Positions 32,425 to 41,660 of a DNA stretch of 64,000 nucleotides are shown here, piece by piece. The stretch is taken from positions 1,116,001 through 1,180,000 of the forward strand of contig NZ_JAEQMU010000001.1 in NCBI RefSeq assembly GCF_017908035.1. Reading direction: 5' to 3'. The translations under genes and the position numbers were made by a program. Source of the stretch: Sphingobacterium tabacisoli. Its GTDB lineage: Bacteria > Bacteroidota > Bacteroidia > Sphingobacteriales > Sphingobacteriaceae. The notes under the pieces are model-generated. The model saw nothing but the letters and a program-made list of their open reading frames with translations, did no database searches and had not been told where the DNA came from. The number at the start of each line of letters is the position of its first letter. Within the stretch, counting starts at the first letter, position 1.

Positions 32425-34386
32425 TTAATTATTATTTCTGGTTGTACGAAAATTTGAAACCCGATGAAATGTGAGGTAATTCGCATCGTGATGGTTGGCT
32501 GCTCCTCCTTGTCCGTCCTCGTGTGAAGTACGCGATACTGCAATGATATCGGCCCCGTCAAATTGCCAATCTACATATTGATACCCGTGCAGGTAAATAT
32601 CGGGATGTTGAACAATAACGGAGTCTACACTCCAGCTTATTAAATCGGCACTGGAGCACAATGCCAATGTATTCCGGATCTGATCCAAAGGAACGATACT
32701 ATGAAACTGATTAGGCACATAGTTTGCCAATGTCCAATACCTATTACTTGTAGCATCATAGCGTATGGTAAACTTCTTCATGCTGCCTGGCATATCTGAA
32801 AATCCGCTGGAAGGATTGAAAGTAGAAGTTGTACCGTCGCTGCTGACCTGAACAAAGGCCGCCTGTTCTCTATTTTTACTAAATGTATGTACACGCAAAA
32901 CGTTCAATAGTTGCCCTGCCGCGGAAACGACAGCATTTCCCTCTAACCACCCCCAGAAATAACCATTCATATAAGTAGGATCGTGGGCCAATGGATTGCT
33001 GACTATCCAACTGGACGAATCCAGTAGATCACTGTTTGCGGGAGCGGACATCATGAGTGCGCGATACTGTTTGGCAAAAACAGTGGACGGACCAAGAGCG
33101 TCTTCCATAGCTCGCCATATACGGCCTCCATGTACTACGACCGGAGTCGGGGCGGTATGGTATTTACCACTCCTCAACAAGCCATTATGATCGCCAGTGG
33201 GTAGAGACCAGGTATTACCATTATCAATAGACTTTCGAATCACCACCTGATTACCATTGCTATAACCTCCAGACACCCCCATTATGTATAAAGTGCCCTG
33301 ATGTAGAAAAAGACCGGACATGAACTGCCCACTTAAATCGGTCACGACAGACCAATGATTCCCCTGATCTGTGGACCTATAAATACGGGTAAATGATTTC
33401 CCGTCTGGACGGGCCTCAGAATTTGGGCCAAAGAAATCATTGGATGCAATCAGATCGCCATTAGCTAGTTTCACAATACTGGGCGAGCCAATATAAATAC
33501 GCTTGTATGCAGGGGTATGTGCGATAACCGTACCTGGCACAGCCGTCTCTGAATCGATCCCTGCCCGTAGACATCGTACACTAAACCCATTACCTCGGAT
33601 GTCTGCATTGGAAGGTAATACGCTGCTCTCCCAAAAATGGGTCGCTATAGCTTTTCCATCACTTGAAGCTGTACCGCTCCAATAATAACCACGTGTACCG
33701 ATCCTAAAGAATGCACCATTGACACCGTTAATATGCCCTCCGGCCACAATTTTGAGATTAGAGAGAAATGCCTGAGCGGCATTGCCAATGCTCTCAGTTT
33801 TGATAAGCCTACCCCATTCGGTATTATAGGGCAAACGCCATTCGGGGCCTAATGCCCGACAGGGATCACAACCATTGGTACTGCTGACTGTCTGGGGAGA
33901 TACCGCCGCCCAGCGATCTGTAACTGTACCCGTAGCCCACCAAGTATGTGGCAGAGCGTTGTAAAAAAATGGTTGTGGAGTAGCAATAGGAATAGCAGCG
34001 GGATCGGCATAGGGTACTCCCGCAGCCTGATAGACAGGGTTACGTACCTGATGTCCGTCACTGCTTCTACCCCATTGATACAGGTCACCGTATGCACTGG
34101 TATCATCGCTCGCTATAGCTACCTGACGACTCCCTAGGTTGTGCTGTAACCAAACTTGCTGATCTGCTGCGCGGACTGTTGTATAGGTAATGGTATCTCC
34201 ATGTGCTATGGTCTTAACCCAACCTACATCTCCCACAGCTGTGCCGGGCAACAACTCCATGCTAGACGTTGTGGAATCAAGTGGTTGAACCTCTTGAGAC
34301 AGGATGGTATTGCAGGACCAGCCCAATATACTAGCTCCGGAAAGTGCTGCTAATAGGAATGTACTAAGATTTCTTTTCATCATCAT
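32425..34386 (-). CDS. FISUMP-domain / sialidase-like fusion protein
   Basis: A 653-residue protein with a lipobox-like GWSC (Cys25). Residues about 65-276 are a FISUMP domain (WLQHNLGS, WRLPYNTEW at 183, GFSVRCLRAG at 267). Residues about 285-645 are a sialidase-type beta-propeller with two Asp boxes (STDQGNHW at 338, SIDNGNTW at 386). The usual sialidase arginine triad could not be assigned. It is five bases downstream of susD in the same operon, so it may act on or bind the glycan taken up. FISUMP domains probably anchor or bind at the cell surface. Confidence 0.85.
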   Translation of the reverse strand: MMMKRNLSTFLLAALSGASILGWSCNTILSQEVQPLDSTTSSMELLPGTAVGDVGWVKTIAHGDTITYTTVRAADQQVWLQHNLGSRQVAIASDDTSAYGDLYQWGRSSDGHQVRNPVYQAAGVPYADPAAIPIATPQPFFYNALPHTWWATGTVTDRWAAVSPQTVSSTNGCDPCRALGPEWRLPYNTEWGRLIKTESIGNAAQAFLSNLKIVAGGHINGVNGAFFRIGTRGYYWSGTASSDGKAIATHFWESSVLPSNADIRGNGFSVRCLRAGIDSETAVPGTVIAHTPAYKRIYIGSPSIVKLANGDLIASNDFFGPNSEARPDGKSFTRIYRSTDQGNHWSVVTDLSGQFMSGLFLHQGTLYIMGVSGGYSNGNQVVIRKSIDNGNTWSLPTGDHNGLLRSGKYHTAPTPVVVHGGRIWRAMEDALGPSTVFAKQYRALMMSAPANSDLLDSSSWIVSNPLAHDPTYMNGYFWGWLEGNAVVSAAGQLLNVLRVHTFSKNREQAAFVQVSSDGTTSTFNPSSGFSDMPGSMKKFTIRYDATSNRYWTLANYVPNQFHSIVPLDQIRNTLALCSSADLISWSVDSVIVQHPDIYLHGYQYVDWQFDGADIIAVSRTSHEDGQGGAANHHDANYLTFHRVSNFRTTRNNN

Positions 34387-34391
34387 CTAAT

Positions 34392-35861
34392 TTATTCGAA
34401 ACCTGGGGTTTGTTTGATATTCGGATTGACTGCAAATGAATTGACATGAACAGGAAAATATAAGATATTGCCCTGCTTGTCCTGCTCGCGTCCCGCTAAA
34501 GAAGGAACCCGCTGGAAAACCTGGCCTAAACGAATCATATCAAACCAGGATTTACATTCGCCTGCAAACTCAATAATCCGCTCGTCAAGCAAAATTGTTT
34601 CCAACTCCTTCTTGTCTGAAACAGAAGTATAAAACTGATCGGTACCATAAGCGCGCTTTACGACCATATTGATGTACTTCAAAGCGGCTGTGAACTGGCC
34701 TTGCTCAGCTAATATCTCTGCTTTAAAGAGATATGCTTCAGCAAATCTATATATCCTGGTATCGGAAGTAAATACTCTCACATTGCCATTCATCTCGCCC
34801 ATAAATTTATTGGTCCAGCGAAAATTGGTGCCTGAGATCTGCATGTCCTGGCTAATGGTCTCGGCGCGACTATCTCCTGCGGTGCGATTACGATATTTCG
34901 TATAAAAAAGATCGGAAAACTGCATCACATGGTTTGCCCCTACAGGTATTGGATTATTTTGATAAGCTAGGGGTACCAAACTCCTGGACTGAGCCAGCAG
35001 GCTACCGTATTGATTACTGTTCTCTAATAGATCATAATAGATAGAGTATATGATCTCTGGATTTGTCTCTTGCGTGAATACATCGCGGTAGTTAGCACTG
35101 AGTTTATACGTGGTATTGGCCAGCACTTCATCGATTGCCTGATCAGCTATGGAAAGTGCCTCAGCCTGTTCGCCGCGCACCTTGGCCAGCCAAAGGTAGA
35201 TATCTGTCTTTAACATCAAAATAGCTGCCCTTGACGCTTTACTACTTTTAGCAGTATTGTCACCCATACTCAATTGATCCGCTAACCCTATATCAGCCTT
35301 GATCAATTGAAAGACCTCATCTTCGTTCGAGCGTAGCGGAAAGAGCTGCTCATGGTCGTCGGAATCTATAAATTGGGTCACAATAGGCACCTCACCCCAC
35401 AGACGCACGAGATTGTAATAACACCAAGCACGTACGAAGTAGGCCTGTGCTTTAATTTGCTTTTTTCGGGCTTCTTGCGTGAAGTTAATCCGGTCGACAT
35501 TGTGGATAATGCCATTGGCTACGGAAATAACTGTGTAGAAGGGTTGCCAGTTGGCATCATTGAGATTAGCAGTAAGCTCATTGTTAATGAAGGACTGTAT
35601 GCCTCCTGCTTGCAGCCCTCCGCTGATATTGCCTGTACGGCACTCGAACCAATACATCCAATTGTGCACAGTAAAAGAATTGCGCATACGCAGGTAGAGT
35701 CCGTTTAATGCGGATTCGGCGTCAGCTTCATTGCTCCAATATGAGTCGTTTGAAATACTACTGTCTGGTTTGAGATCCAGACGTTGACAACTTTGCAATA
35801 ACGAAATAATGATCGCTATGTACATGATTTTTAGATATATGTTCATAATCGTGCTACTCAT
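34392..35861 (-). CDS. SusD/RagB family outer-membrane lipoprotein
   Basis: A 489-residue ligand-binding lipoprotein, partner of the SusC gene five bases upstream. Signal and lipobox (LLQSC) are present, with LDLKPDSSISNDSYWSNEAD as the typical N-terminus, AWCYYNLVRLWGEVPIVTQ (about residues 135-155) and the C-terminal LDERIIEFAGECKSWFDMIR hallmark. Several ATGs lie ahead of the signal peptide (35861, 35846); the first is listed. Confidence 0.97.
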   Translation of the reverse strand: MSSTIMNIYLKIMYIAIIISLLQSCQRLDLKPDSSISNDSYWSNEADAESALNGLYLRMRNSFTVHNWMYWFECRTGNISGGLQAGGIQSFINNELTANLNDANWQPFYTVISVANGIIHNVDRINFTQEARKKQIKAQAYFVRAWCYYNLVRLWGEVPIVTQFIDSDDHEQLFPLRSNEDEVFQLIKADIGLADQLSMGDNTAKSSKASRAAILMLKTDIYLWLAKVRGEQAEALSIADQAIDEVLANTTYKLSANYRDVFTQETNPEIIYSIYYDLLENSNQYGSLLAQSRSLVPLAYQNNPIPVGANHVMQFSDLFYTKYRNRTAGDSRAETISQDMQISGTNFRWTNKFMGEMNGNVRVFTSDTRIYRFAEAYLFKAEILAEQGQFTAALKYINMVVKRAYGTDQFYTSVSDKKELETILLDERIIEFAGECKSWFDMIRLGQVFQRVPSLAGREQDKQGNILYFPVHVNSFAVNPNIKQTPGFE

Positions 35862-35866
35862 TATAA

Positions 35867-38800
35867 TTAAAAACCTAGGTTAAGGCCTACGGTAAACACC
35901 CTTGGATTGGGGTAGTTATTATCCCCTACATTGCGACCGCTGCCGCTGTACTCTGTGATATATCCTGGATAGGCTGTAAAATAGTGTAAATTAAGACCGG
36001 AGGCATAGACTGTCAAAGTACCTAGACCGTACCTTTGAAGTATTTTTTCAGAAAACCCATAGGAGAGCTTGACTTCGCGTATCGCGAGATAGTTACCTTT
36101 GTATGCGTTGAGATTAGATGTTCTATACCAGTTCCACTGTCCCAAATTGCTACCATCTTGAACGTCAAATCTCGGTATTGAGGTGCGAGCGGCGTCTCCG
36201 GGAACCTTCCATGCATCGAGTACATCTACCGTCGGAACAATGTAACCATTCTCTCCATATGCATTTAACATACTGATCTGCCTATCATAAATGTGATGGC
36301 CCAAGGCAAAATCTGTCAGGATATAGAGTTCAATACCACGATAATTTAAGTTCGTATTCAGGCCTCCAGTGGTTGTAGGGATATGGTAGCCTAATACAAA
36401 CTGATCATCAGCAGTAATGCGATTGTCGCCATTTCGATCTTGCCACTCATAATCTCCTGCAAACTTCTTGCCTACGGTAGATTTTCTGGTGACGGGATCC
36501 CATCCGCCGGCCCTATCATCGTAACGTGCAGCAGTAGCCTGATCGGCATTATCGATTAAGAAATCGGTACGGTACCCTACTATGCTGTACAGACGCTCTC
36601 CCTCAGCGATCCCGCCTACACCGCCACTACCGTCGGCAAAGCGTATTCCTCCGATCCGGTTTTTGTCGATTCCGTTACTAGGCAATGCTAATACCTTGTT
36701 GAGATTATAGCTGATATTGGCTCCTAACTGCCACTGAAAATCAGCCTTCCGAAGGAGCTTTACTGTAGCGGCGGCTTCGTAGCCATAAAATCTCACCTTG
36801 CCCACGTTGGACTCTATACTTCCGAACCCGCTGGTATTGGGCAGGGGCCTGCTAAACAGCAGGTTATTGGTATTCTTGCTATAGTAATCTAGTGTTAGAT
36901 TAACTAAATCATCTTTTAGTAAGGAGATATCTAATCCAAGATCTATCTGCGCAGAATTCTCCCATCGTAAACTACGATTGGGCATGGATGATGGTGTCGC
37001 CGCAGCTCCGCCATCATATATATTGGCGATAGACCATAACCCTTGATAGTCGTATCGTCCGACTGCATTATTGCCGGTAAGACCGTAGCTAGTACGAATT
37101 TTAAGCTGGTTTATCCAGGTCTGTTTTTTTAAAAACTCTTCTTCGCTGATCAAGTATCCTGCCGAAACTCCCGGAAAATACCCCACCCTCCTGTCGTTTA
37201 TAAATTTAGAAGAGGCATCGATCCGCAATGAGCCTGACAATAGGTACTTAGACTTAAAGCTATAAGATATGCGCCCGAAGGTACTATTGAGCCGCTCTCG
37301 CTCTCGTGTTGAACTGGCTCCTAGATATTCGGATGAAGCGTTAAGTGTAATGATATCGTCGCTACTGCCTCCCTGTGCCCGGGCATTGTAACCGTAAATA
37401 TTGTAGCTCAAAGAGGAAGCTCCGATCAAAGCATTGACCTTATGTGATCCCCAATTCTTATTGTAGGTCAAAGTCCCTTCAAATTGATTGCTTTGGTCCA
37501 GATCTCCAAAATACTCGGCCGGGCGTTGCGAGTTGTACATATTGGCTTTTTGAAAGTACTCTCGATGCGAATAGGTCGGATTGTAATAACCATCGGCACG
37601 GGCGACCAACCCCTGAATTATATCCCACTCTATCCCTACCTTGCCCATAAACCGGAAAGTGTTGCTATTGTAGGTGATATTGTCGAGGATGTGTAAGGGA
37701 TTGTTGAAATTGGCATCACGCCCGCCAGGTATGGTACCATCAGGCATGACGCTTCTTAAGGTGGGCGCCATATGTATACTCCTTGAGAAAATATTGGCCT
37801 GGTTGTGAATAGCATTAGAATAGCTTTTGGTAAAGCCTAAGTTCGTATGCATGCGTAGCCGGTCTGACAATTGATAAGACAAATTGGAACGTAGCGTAAA
37901 ATTATCCCAATCACTCATCTTCACAAATCCTTCGTCCTTGGTATACCCAATGCTGGACATATATTTTAACTTTTCTGTACCTCCGGTAGCCGTAACGTGC
38001 ACATTCATCGTATTGCCACCTTGGAATACGTTGTTCTCTACGTCGGTATCTTCGAAAACCAAGGTCTTGGTGGGATCTAAGGGATCCGGCATGGTCTTCC
38101 AACCGAGAGGCACTTCTTCTCCACTTTGCAGGTACCGCGTGCTAAAATTGCTCTTAGCGTCATTTCCTGTACCTGCAGGGTGGGCCAATGTCAACCATGA
38201 CCTATAGCTACTCTGCTCAATAGCGGGCCGGACTATGCTCAAAAACTGTTCGGCATCTAATCTTTTTATTCGGCGACCTGCATTTTGGTAACCGTAATAT
38301 ACATTTCCAGTAACCTTTGTCTTCCCTGCCTTTCCTTTCTTCGTGGTTACCAAAATAATTCCGTTGGAAGCTCTAGCTCCATAGATTGCTGTAGATGCTG
38401 CATCTTTTAATACTTCGATAGACTCTACGTCCTGAGGAGGAACGGTCGCCAATGCGCCAGGCATGCCGTCTATCAAAACAAGAGGGCTGTTACTTTTATT
38501 GATCGAAGAGCCTCCTCGGATAGTTATCTCTGCCTGGGCTCCAGGGGCCCCCGAAGTACTGTGAACACGTAATCCTGTAGCTTTACCTTTTAGTCCCGCA
38601 GAAATCGTATTACTCACCACTTTTGTCAGCTCTTCTCCCTTGACCTGAGCGATCGCTGTAGTCAGTTCGCGCTTAGATTGTGTACCATAACCAATAACAA
38701 CGACATCTTCAATCTCGGCTTGGAAGACTTCCAATATCATATCGATAGTATGCCGCTCGCCCACAACCTGTGTCTGCGTGTTATATCCTAAGAAGGAGAA

Positions 38801-39355
38801 TGTGAGTATGTCATCCTTGGTTGCAGAAATGGTGTAGCGCCCATCGCTATCTGTTTTTGTTTCTAGCGCCTTCCCTTTTATAGAGACACTGGCTCCAGGT
38901 AGTAACTGGCCAGACATAGTTCTCACTTGCCCCGATACCATGCGCTGTTGAAGATTTACCGCAGTGATATCCGCATTAACAACTGTTGTGGGCCTCTCGA
39001 TTCGCTGTATAATGATAGACTTCTTCAATATCTCGTATGAAAGATCTTGCGATGGTAAAAGAAGGGATAAACCTTCTCGTAAAGGCTTGTCTTTTAATGA
39101 CACATCAATTGGGCCTGCTTCCGCAATTATCTCCGCATTACAGATCACAGTATAACCGGTCTGCTTTTTAATCTCACGAAATACGTGCAATAACGACATA
39201 CTCTTGCCTTTAATAGTAAGCGTCTGTGCGGATACATCCGCTCTTGCTTGCGCGAGTAAGGCCAGAAGGAGCACAAGAACCATTTTCATAACAATCAGGT
39301 ATTTAAAAAGTGGGCGTACGCGTGTATACCCCAATGATACGATGTAATTTTTCAT
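35867..39355 (-). CDS. SusC/RagA family TonB-linked outer-membrane receptor
   Basis: A 1162-residue receptor with signal peptide (ending ARADVSAQ, about residue 45), STN domain (about 48-115), carboxypeptidase-like regulatory domain (about 138-215), TonB-box-like VVVIGYGT, plug domain with SPLVLIDGMPG and GARASNGIILVTT, and the barrel. The STN domain fits control by the FecR/sigma pair upstream (39484-41336). SusD and the sialidase-like gene follow at five-base spacing, a three-gene operon. Its leader, 19-28 bases before the start, contains UUUAACUAAC, complementary to the A/T segment of many repeat copies. Confidence 0.97.
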   Translation of the reverse strand: MKNYIVSLGYTRVRPLFKYLIVMKMVLVLLLALLAQARADVSAQTLTIKGKSMSLLHVFREIKKQTGYTVICNAEIIAEAGPIDVSLKDKPLREGLSLLLPSQDLSYEILKKSIIIQRIERPTTVVNADITAVNLQQRMVSGQVRTMSGQLLPGASVSIKGKALETKTDSDGRYTISATKDDILTFSFLGYNTQTQVVGERHTIDMILEVFQAEIEDVVVIGYGTQSKRELTTAIAQVKGEELTKVVSNTISAGLKGKATGLRVHSTSGAPGAQAEITIRGGSSINKSNSPLVLIDGMPGALATVPPQDVESIEVLKDAASTAIYGARASNGIILVTTKKGKAGKTKVTGNVYYGYQNAGRRIKRLDAEQFLSIVRPAIEQSSYRSWLTLAHPAGTGNDAKSNFSTRYLQSGEEVPLGWKTMPDPLDPTKTLVFEDTDVENNVFQGGNTMNVHVTATGGTEKLKYMSSIGYTKDEGFVKMSDWDNFTLRSNLSYQLSDRLRMHTNLGFTKSYSNAIHNQANIFSRSIHMAPTLRSVMPDGTIPGGRDANFNNPLHILDNITYNSNTFRFMGKVGIEWDIIQGLVARADGYYNPTYSHREYFQKANMYNSQRPAEYFGDLDQSNQFEGTLTYNKNWGSHKVNALIGASSLSYNIYGYNARAQGGSSDDIITLNASSEYLGASSTRERERLNSTFGRISYSFKSKYLLSGSLRIDASSKFINDRRVGYFPGVSAGYLISEEEFLKKQTWINQLKIRTSYGLTGNNAVGRYDYQGLWSIANIYDGGAAATPSSMPNRSLRWENSAQIDLGLDISLLKDDLVNLTLDYYSKNTNNLLFSRPLPNTSGFGSIESNVGKVRFYGYEAAATVKLLRKADFQWQLGANISYNLNKVLALPSNGIDKNRIGGIRFADGSGGVGGIAEGERLYSIVGYRTDFLIDNADQATAARYDDRAGGWDPVTRKSTVGKKFAGDYEWQDRNGDNRITADDQFVLGYHIPTTTGGLNTNLNYRGIELYILTDFALGHHIYDRQISMLNAYGENGYIVPTVDVLDAWKVPGDAARTSIPRFDVQDGSNLGQWNWYRTSNLNAYKGNYLAIREVKLSYGFSEKILQRYGLGTLTVYASGLNLHYFTAYPGYITEYSGSGRNVGDNNYPNPRVFTVGLNLGF

Positions 39356-39483
39356 TACCTTTGATTGGTTTTAGTTAGTTAAATAATATACGACTCTATT
39401 TTTCTAAGAACTTCAACCGCTGGTCGGGGAAGGTGCAAACTTTCCCGGCTTTTTGGAATTGATTGTAAGTTCTAGCTATGTAC

Positions 39484-40644
39484 TTACTTCATAACCACAG
39501 TCCTCCTTCCTTGCATGCTATATGTGATACGTTTATCTGTTCTTTTGATAACCTCCATCACTGTATCGAAATCTTCATAGCGGGATACCGCTCCCCAAAT
39601 CACAATATTCTTTATACGAGGGCTAAGTTCAATATCGATATCATACCAACGTTCCAAACGTCGTGCTATGCTCTCTAAACTCTCATTATTAAACATAAAC
39701 TCGCCATTCTTCCAAGCTAAACATTCATCCATATCGACAGCTTCTACGGAGATTCCTGCGGAGGAAACTAAAGACTGCTGCCCTGGCCGTAATATTTCGG
39801 ATCCTCGGCCCGCCGCTGTAGAAACTTTAACGCTTCCCTCGAGTAATGCAACCCTGGAGACACGTTCGTCTGTATAAGAATTGAGATTAAAATGGGTTCC
39901 CAGCACCTCTACCTGTTCTTTTTCAGTCTTTACAATAAAGGGCTTTTTCCTGTCAGATGCGACTTCGAAATAGCCTTCGCCCTCTAGGTAGACCTCACGT
40001 CGATCTCCAACGAAGGTAACTGGATAAACAAGCTTCGACTCGGCATTGAGCCATACTTTGGTTCCGTCGGACAATGTAATATGGTATTGCCCTCCTCTCG
40101 GAGTTCTCAATAGTAACTGGGTGCGAGCCACTAGATCTTGATTTACAATAGTGTGCCCCCCATCGTAACGAACCTCATTATCAATAATGATACCTTGATG
40201 TTCTGAACTAAGAAGAATCTCCTCGCCATTTGCCAGAGTCAAAATCGCTTTATTATTGCCCGCTGGAATAGCGCCACTAAACTGTTCAGTCTTATGATTA
40301 GAATCATTGATAAGTGGGTAAAGAATATACCCACCTATACCTAAACACACCATGATAGAAGCCACTATAGCATATCTGAACCAAGGCCTACTGTGTCTGA
40401 TATCTCCTGCTCTGATATGTGTCAATATGTAATTCAGATTATCCTCTTCCCGTTTCGCAAAATCCGTATCGAATATGTATTCATACTCTAACAATAATTC
40501 ACGAAGTCCTTCTTCGCTTTTAAGCTCATCGGTTGTCTTTTTCAAATCTGGATATTTAGCGAATAGGCGTCGCAGTTCCTCATTGTCCTCTGGAGACAGT
40601 AATCCATTGATATAGTCTTTTAATAACGGAATAAGATGGTTCAT
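39484..40644 (-). CDS. FecR-family anti-sigma factor
   Basis: A 386-residue inner-membrane anti-sigma protein with a transmembrane helix at about residues 86-110, FecR-domain motifs LSDGTKVWLNAESKL, LEGEGYFEV and EVLGTHFNLNSY, and a C-terminal domain (GQQSLVSSAGISV onward) ending in TVVMK. It lies 128 bases upstream of susC on the same strand and 113 bases downstream of its sigma gene. Confidence 0.95.
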   Translation of the reverse strand: MNHLIPLLKDYINGLLSPEDNEELRRLFAKYPDLKKTTDELKSEEGLRELLLEYEYIFDTDFAKREEDNLNYILTHIRAGDIRHSRPWFRYAIVASIMVCLGIGGYILYPLINDSNHKTEQFSGAIPAGNNKAILTLANGEEILLSSEHQGIIIDNEVRYDGGHTIVNQDLVARTQLLLRTPRGGQYHITLSDGTKVWLNAESKLVYPVTFVGDRREVYLEGEGYFEVASDRKKPFIVKTEKEQVEVLGTHFNLNSYTDERVSRVALLEGSVKVSTAAGRGSEILRPGQQSLVSSAGISVEAVDMDECLAWKNGEFMFNNESLESIARRLERWYDIDIELSPRIKNIVIWGAVSRYEDFDTVMEVIKRTDKRITYSMQGRRTVVMK

Positions 40645-40757
40645 AGTTTTATAATCGCATTACATTAATAGAAACACGATACAGATAGAAATCTGACGAG
40701 AAAAAGTATATTTTTCACAAAAAGAATCTAAACAACTGTTAACCAGTATATTTTTTC

Positions 40758-41336
40758 TTAAAAAAAGGTATACAATAAAGCACTGAGTAATGCGGAGCTG
40801 TGCAATTTGAAATGAGCACGTAGAATCGCCAATGCACGTGAGCGATTGGCGTAAACGACATCGGCACTCACTCCCAACCGTTGACTTATCTCCTCAACAG
40901 TCAGCCCTTCTAAGAAACTCATGTGAAAGACTTCGCGCTGGCGCTCGGAGAGCTTTTCTACCTCTAGATAAATAGCGGCCATCAGGTCGGCATGAACCAT
41001 TTTTGTATAAACATCTACATCTTGTGCTAGGTCAAATTCCGTATTTAGGATAGATTCTAAAGGGTCTTCAAGAACAGGTTTTCTAAGGTAATTGAGACAG
41101 GCATTTTTGGTGCAGATATAGAGAAAGGCCTTTAGTTTTTCTTCATTCCAGAACAAATGCCTATTCTTCCACATTTTGATAAATGAATCGGCAACAATTT
41201 CTTCGGCTGCTTCTCTAACCTTAACATACCGCGTAGCAAACAACAACAGCTTCCTATTATACAAACGATAGACAGCAACAAGGCTTTGTTCCTTATTCTT
41301 ATGCAATCCATCAATCAAAAGAGAAGGGCTGTGCAT
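40758..41336 (-). CDS. ECF RNA polymerase sigma factor (FecI-like)
   Basis: A 192-residue sigma factor. Region 2 covers about residues 22-90 (EAAEEIVADSFIKMWKNR core) and the region 4 helix-turn-helix about 125-175 (TVEEISQRLGVSADVVYANR). The last 13 residues are hydrophobic (SSALLSALLYTFF). It is predicted to activate the 35867 receptor operon on release by the adjacent FecR. The ATG at 41336 precedes a short polar N-terminus. Confidence 0.95.
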   Translation of the reverse strand: MHSPSLLIDGLHKNKEQSLVAVYRLYNRKLLLFATRYVKVREAAEEIVADSFIKMWKNRHLFWNEEKLKAFLYICTKNACLNYLRKPVLEDPLESILNTEFDLAQDVDVYTKMVHADLMAAIYLEVEKLSERQREVFHMSFLEGLTVEEISQRLGVSADVVYANRSRALAILRAHFKLHSSALLSALLYTFF

Positions 41337-41507
41337 TTGCTTTATAAATGGTTTTTTTAAAATATAGCGTTATCAAAATTTAAGGCTTCTGTCTCTAGAA
41401 GACAGGCTAAAGTAAACAACAATTCTTGGAAAAACAATTTTCACTCCTCAGAAACCGGCAAAATCAAACCACAAAGCGCTAGAAATAAAGAAGTACCAAC
41501 GTAATGA

Positions 41508-41556
41508 CAGGTTAGTTAAAACTCTCTGAATATCCCCTGCTCCAGGGGGTTCTTTA
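41508..41556 (+). repeat. TATCGGCAT element, copy 11 (5'-truncated, diverged)
   Basis: The remnant holds AGGTTAGTTAAAACT and a hairpin whose arms (ACTCTCTGA / TCCAGGGGGT) have mutated but still pair through G-U wobbles on the + strand. Only a short T tract follows. The gap 41337-41660 contains no gene otherwise. Confidence 0.6.
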
Positions 41557-41660
41557 CGTTGAACGTTGGCGCAAGTTCACTTACAAATCGAACTTTTCTG
41601 TGTCTTATCATGAAATAAACGGTACAATAAGGTATATTGTCCAATTGAAATTACAGTTCA

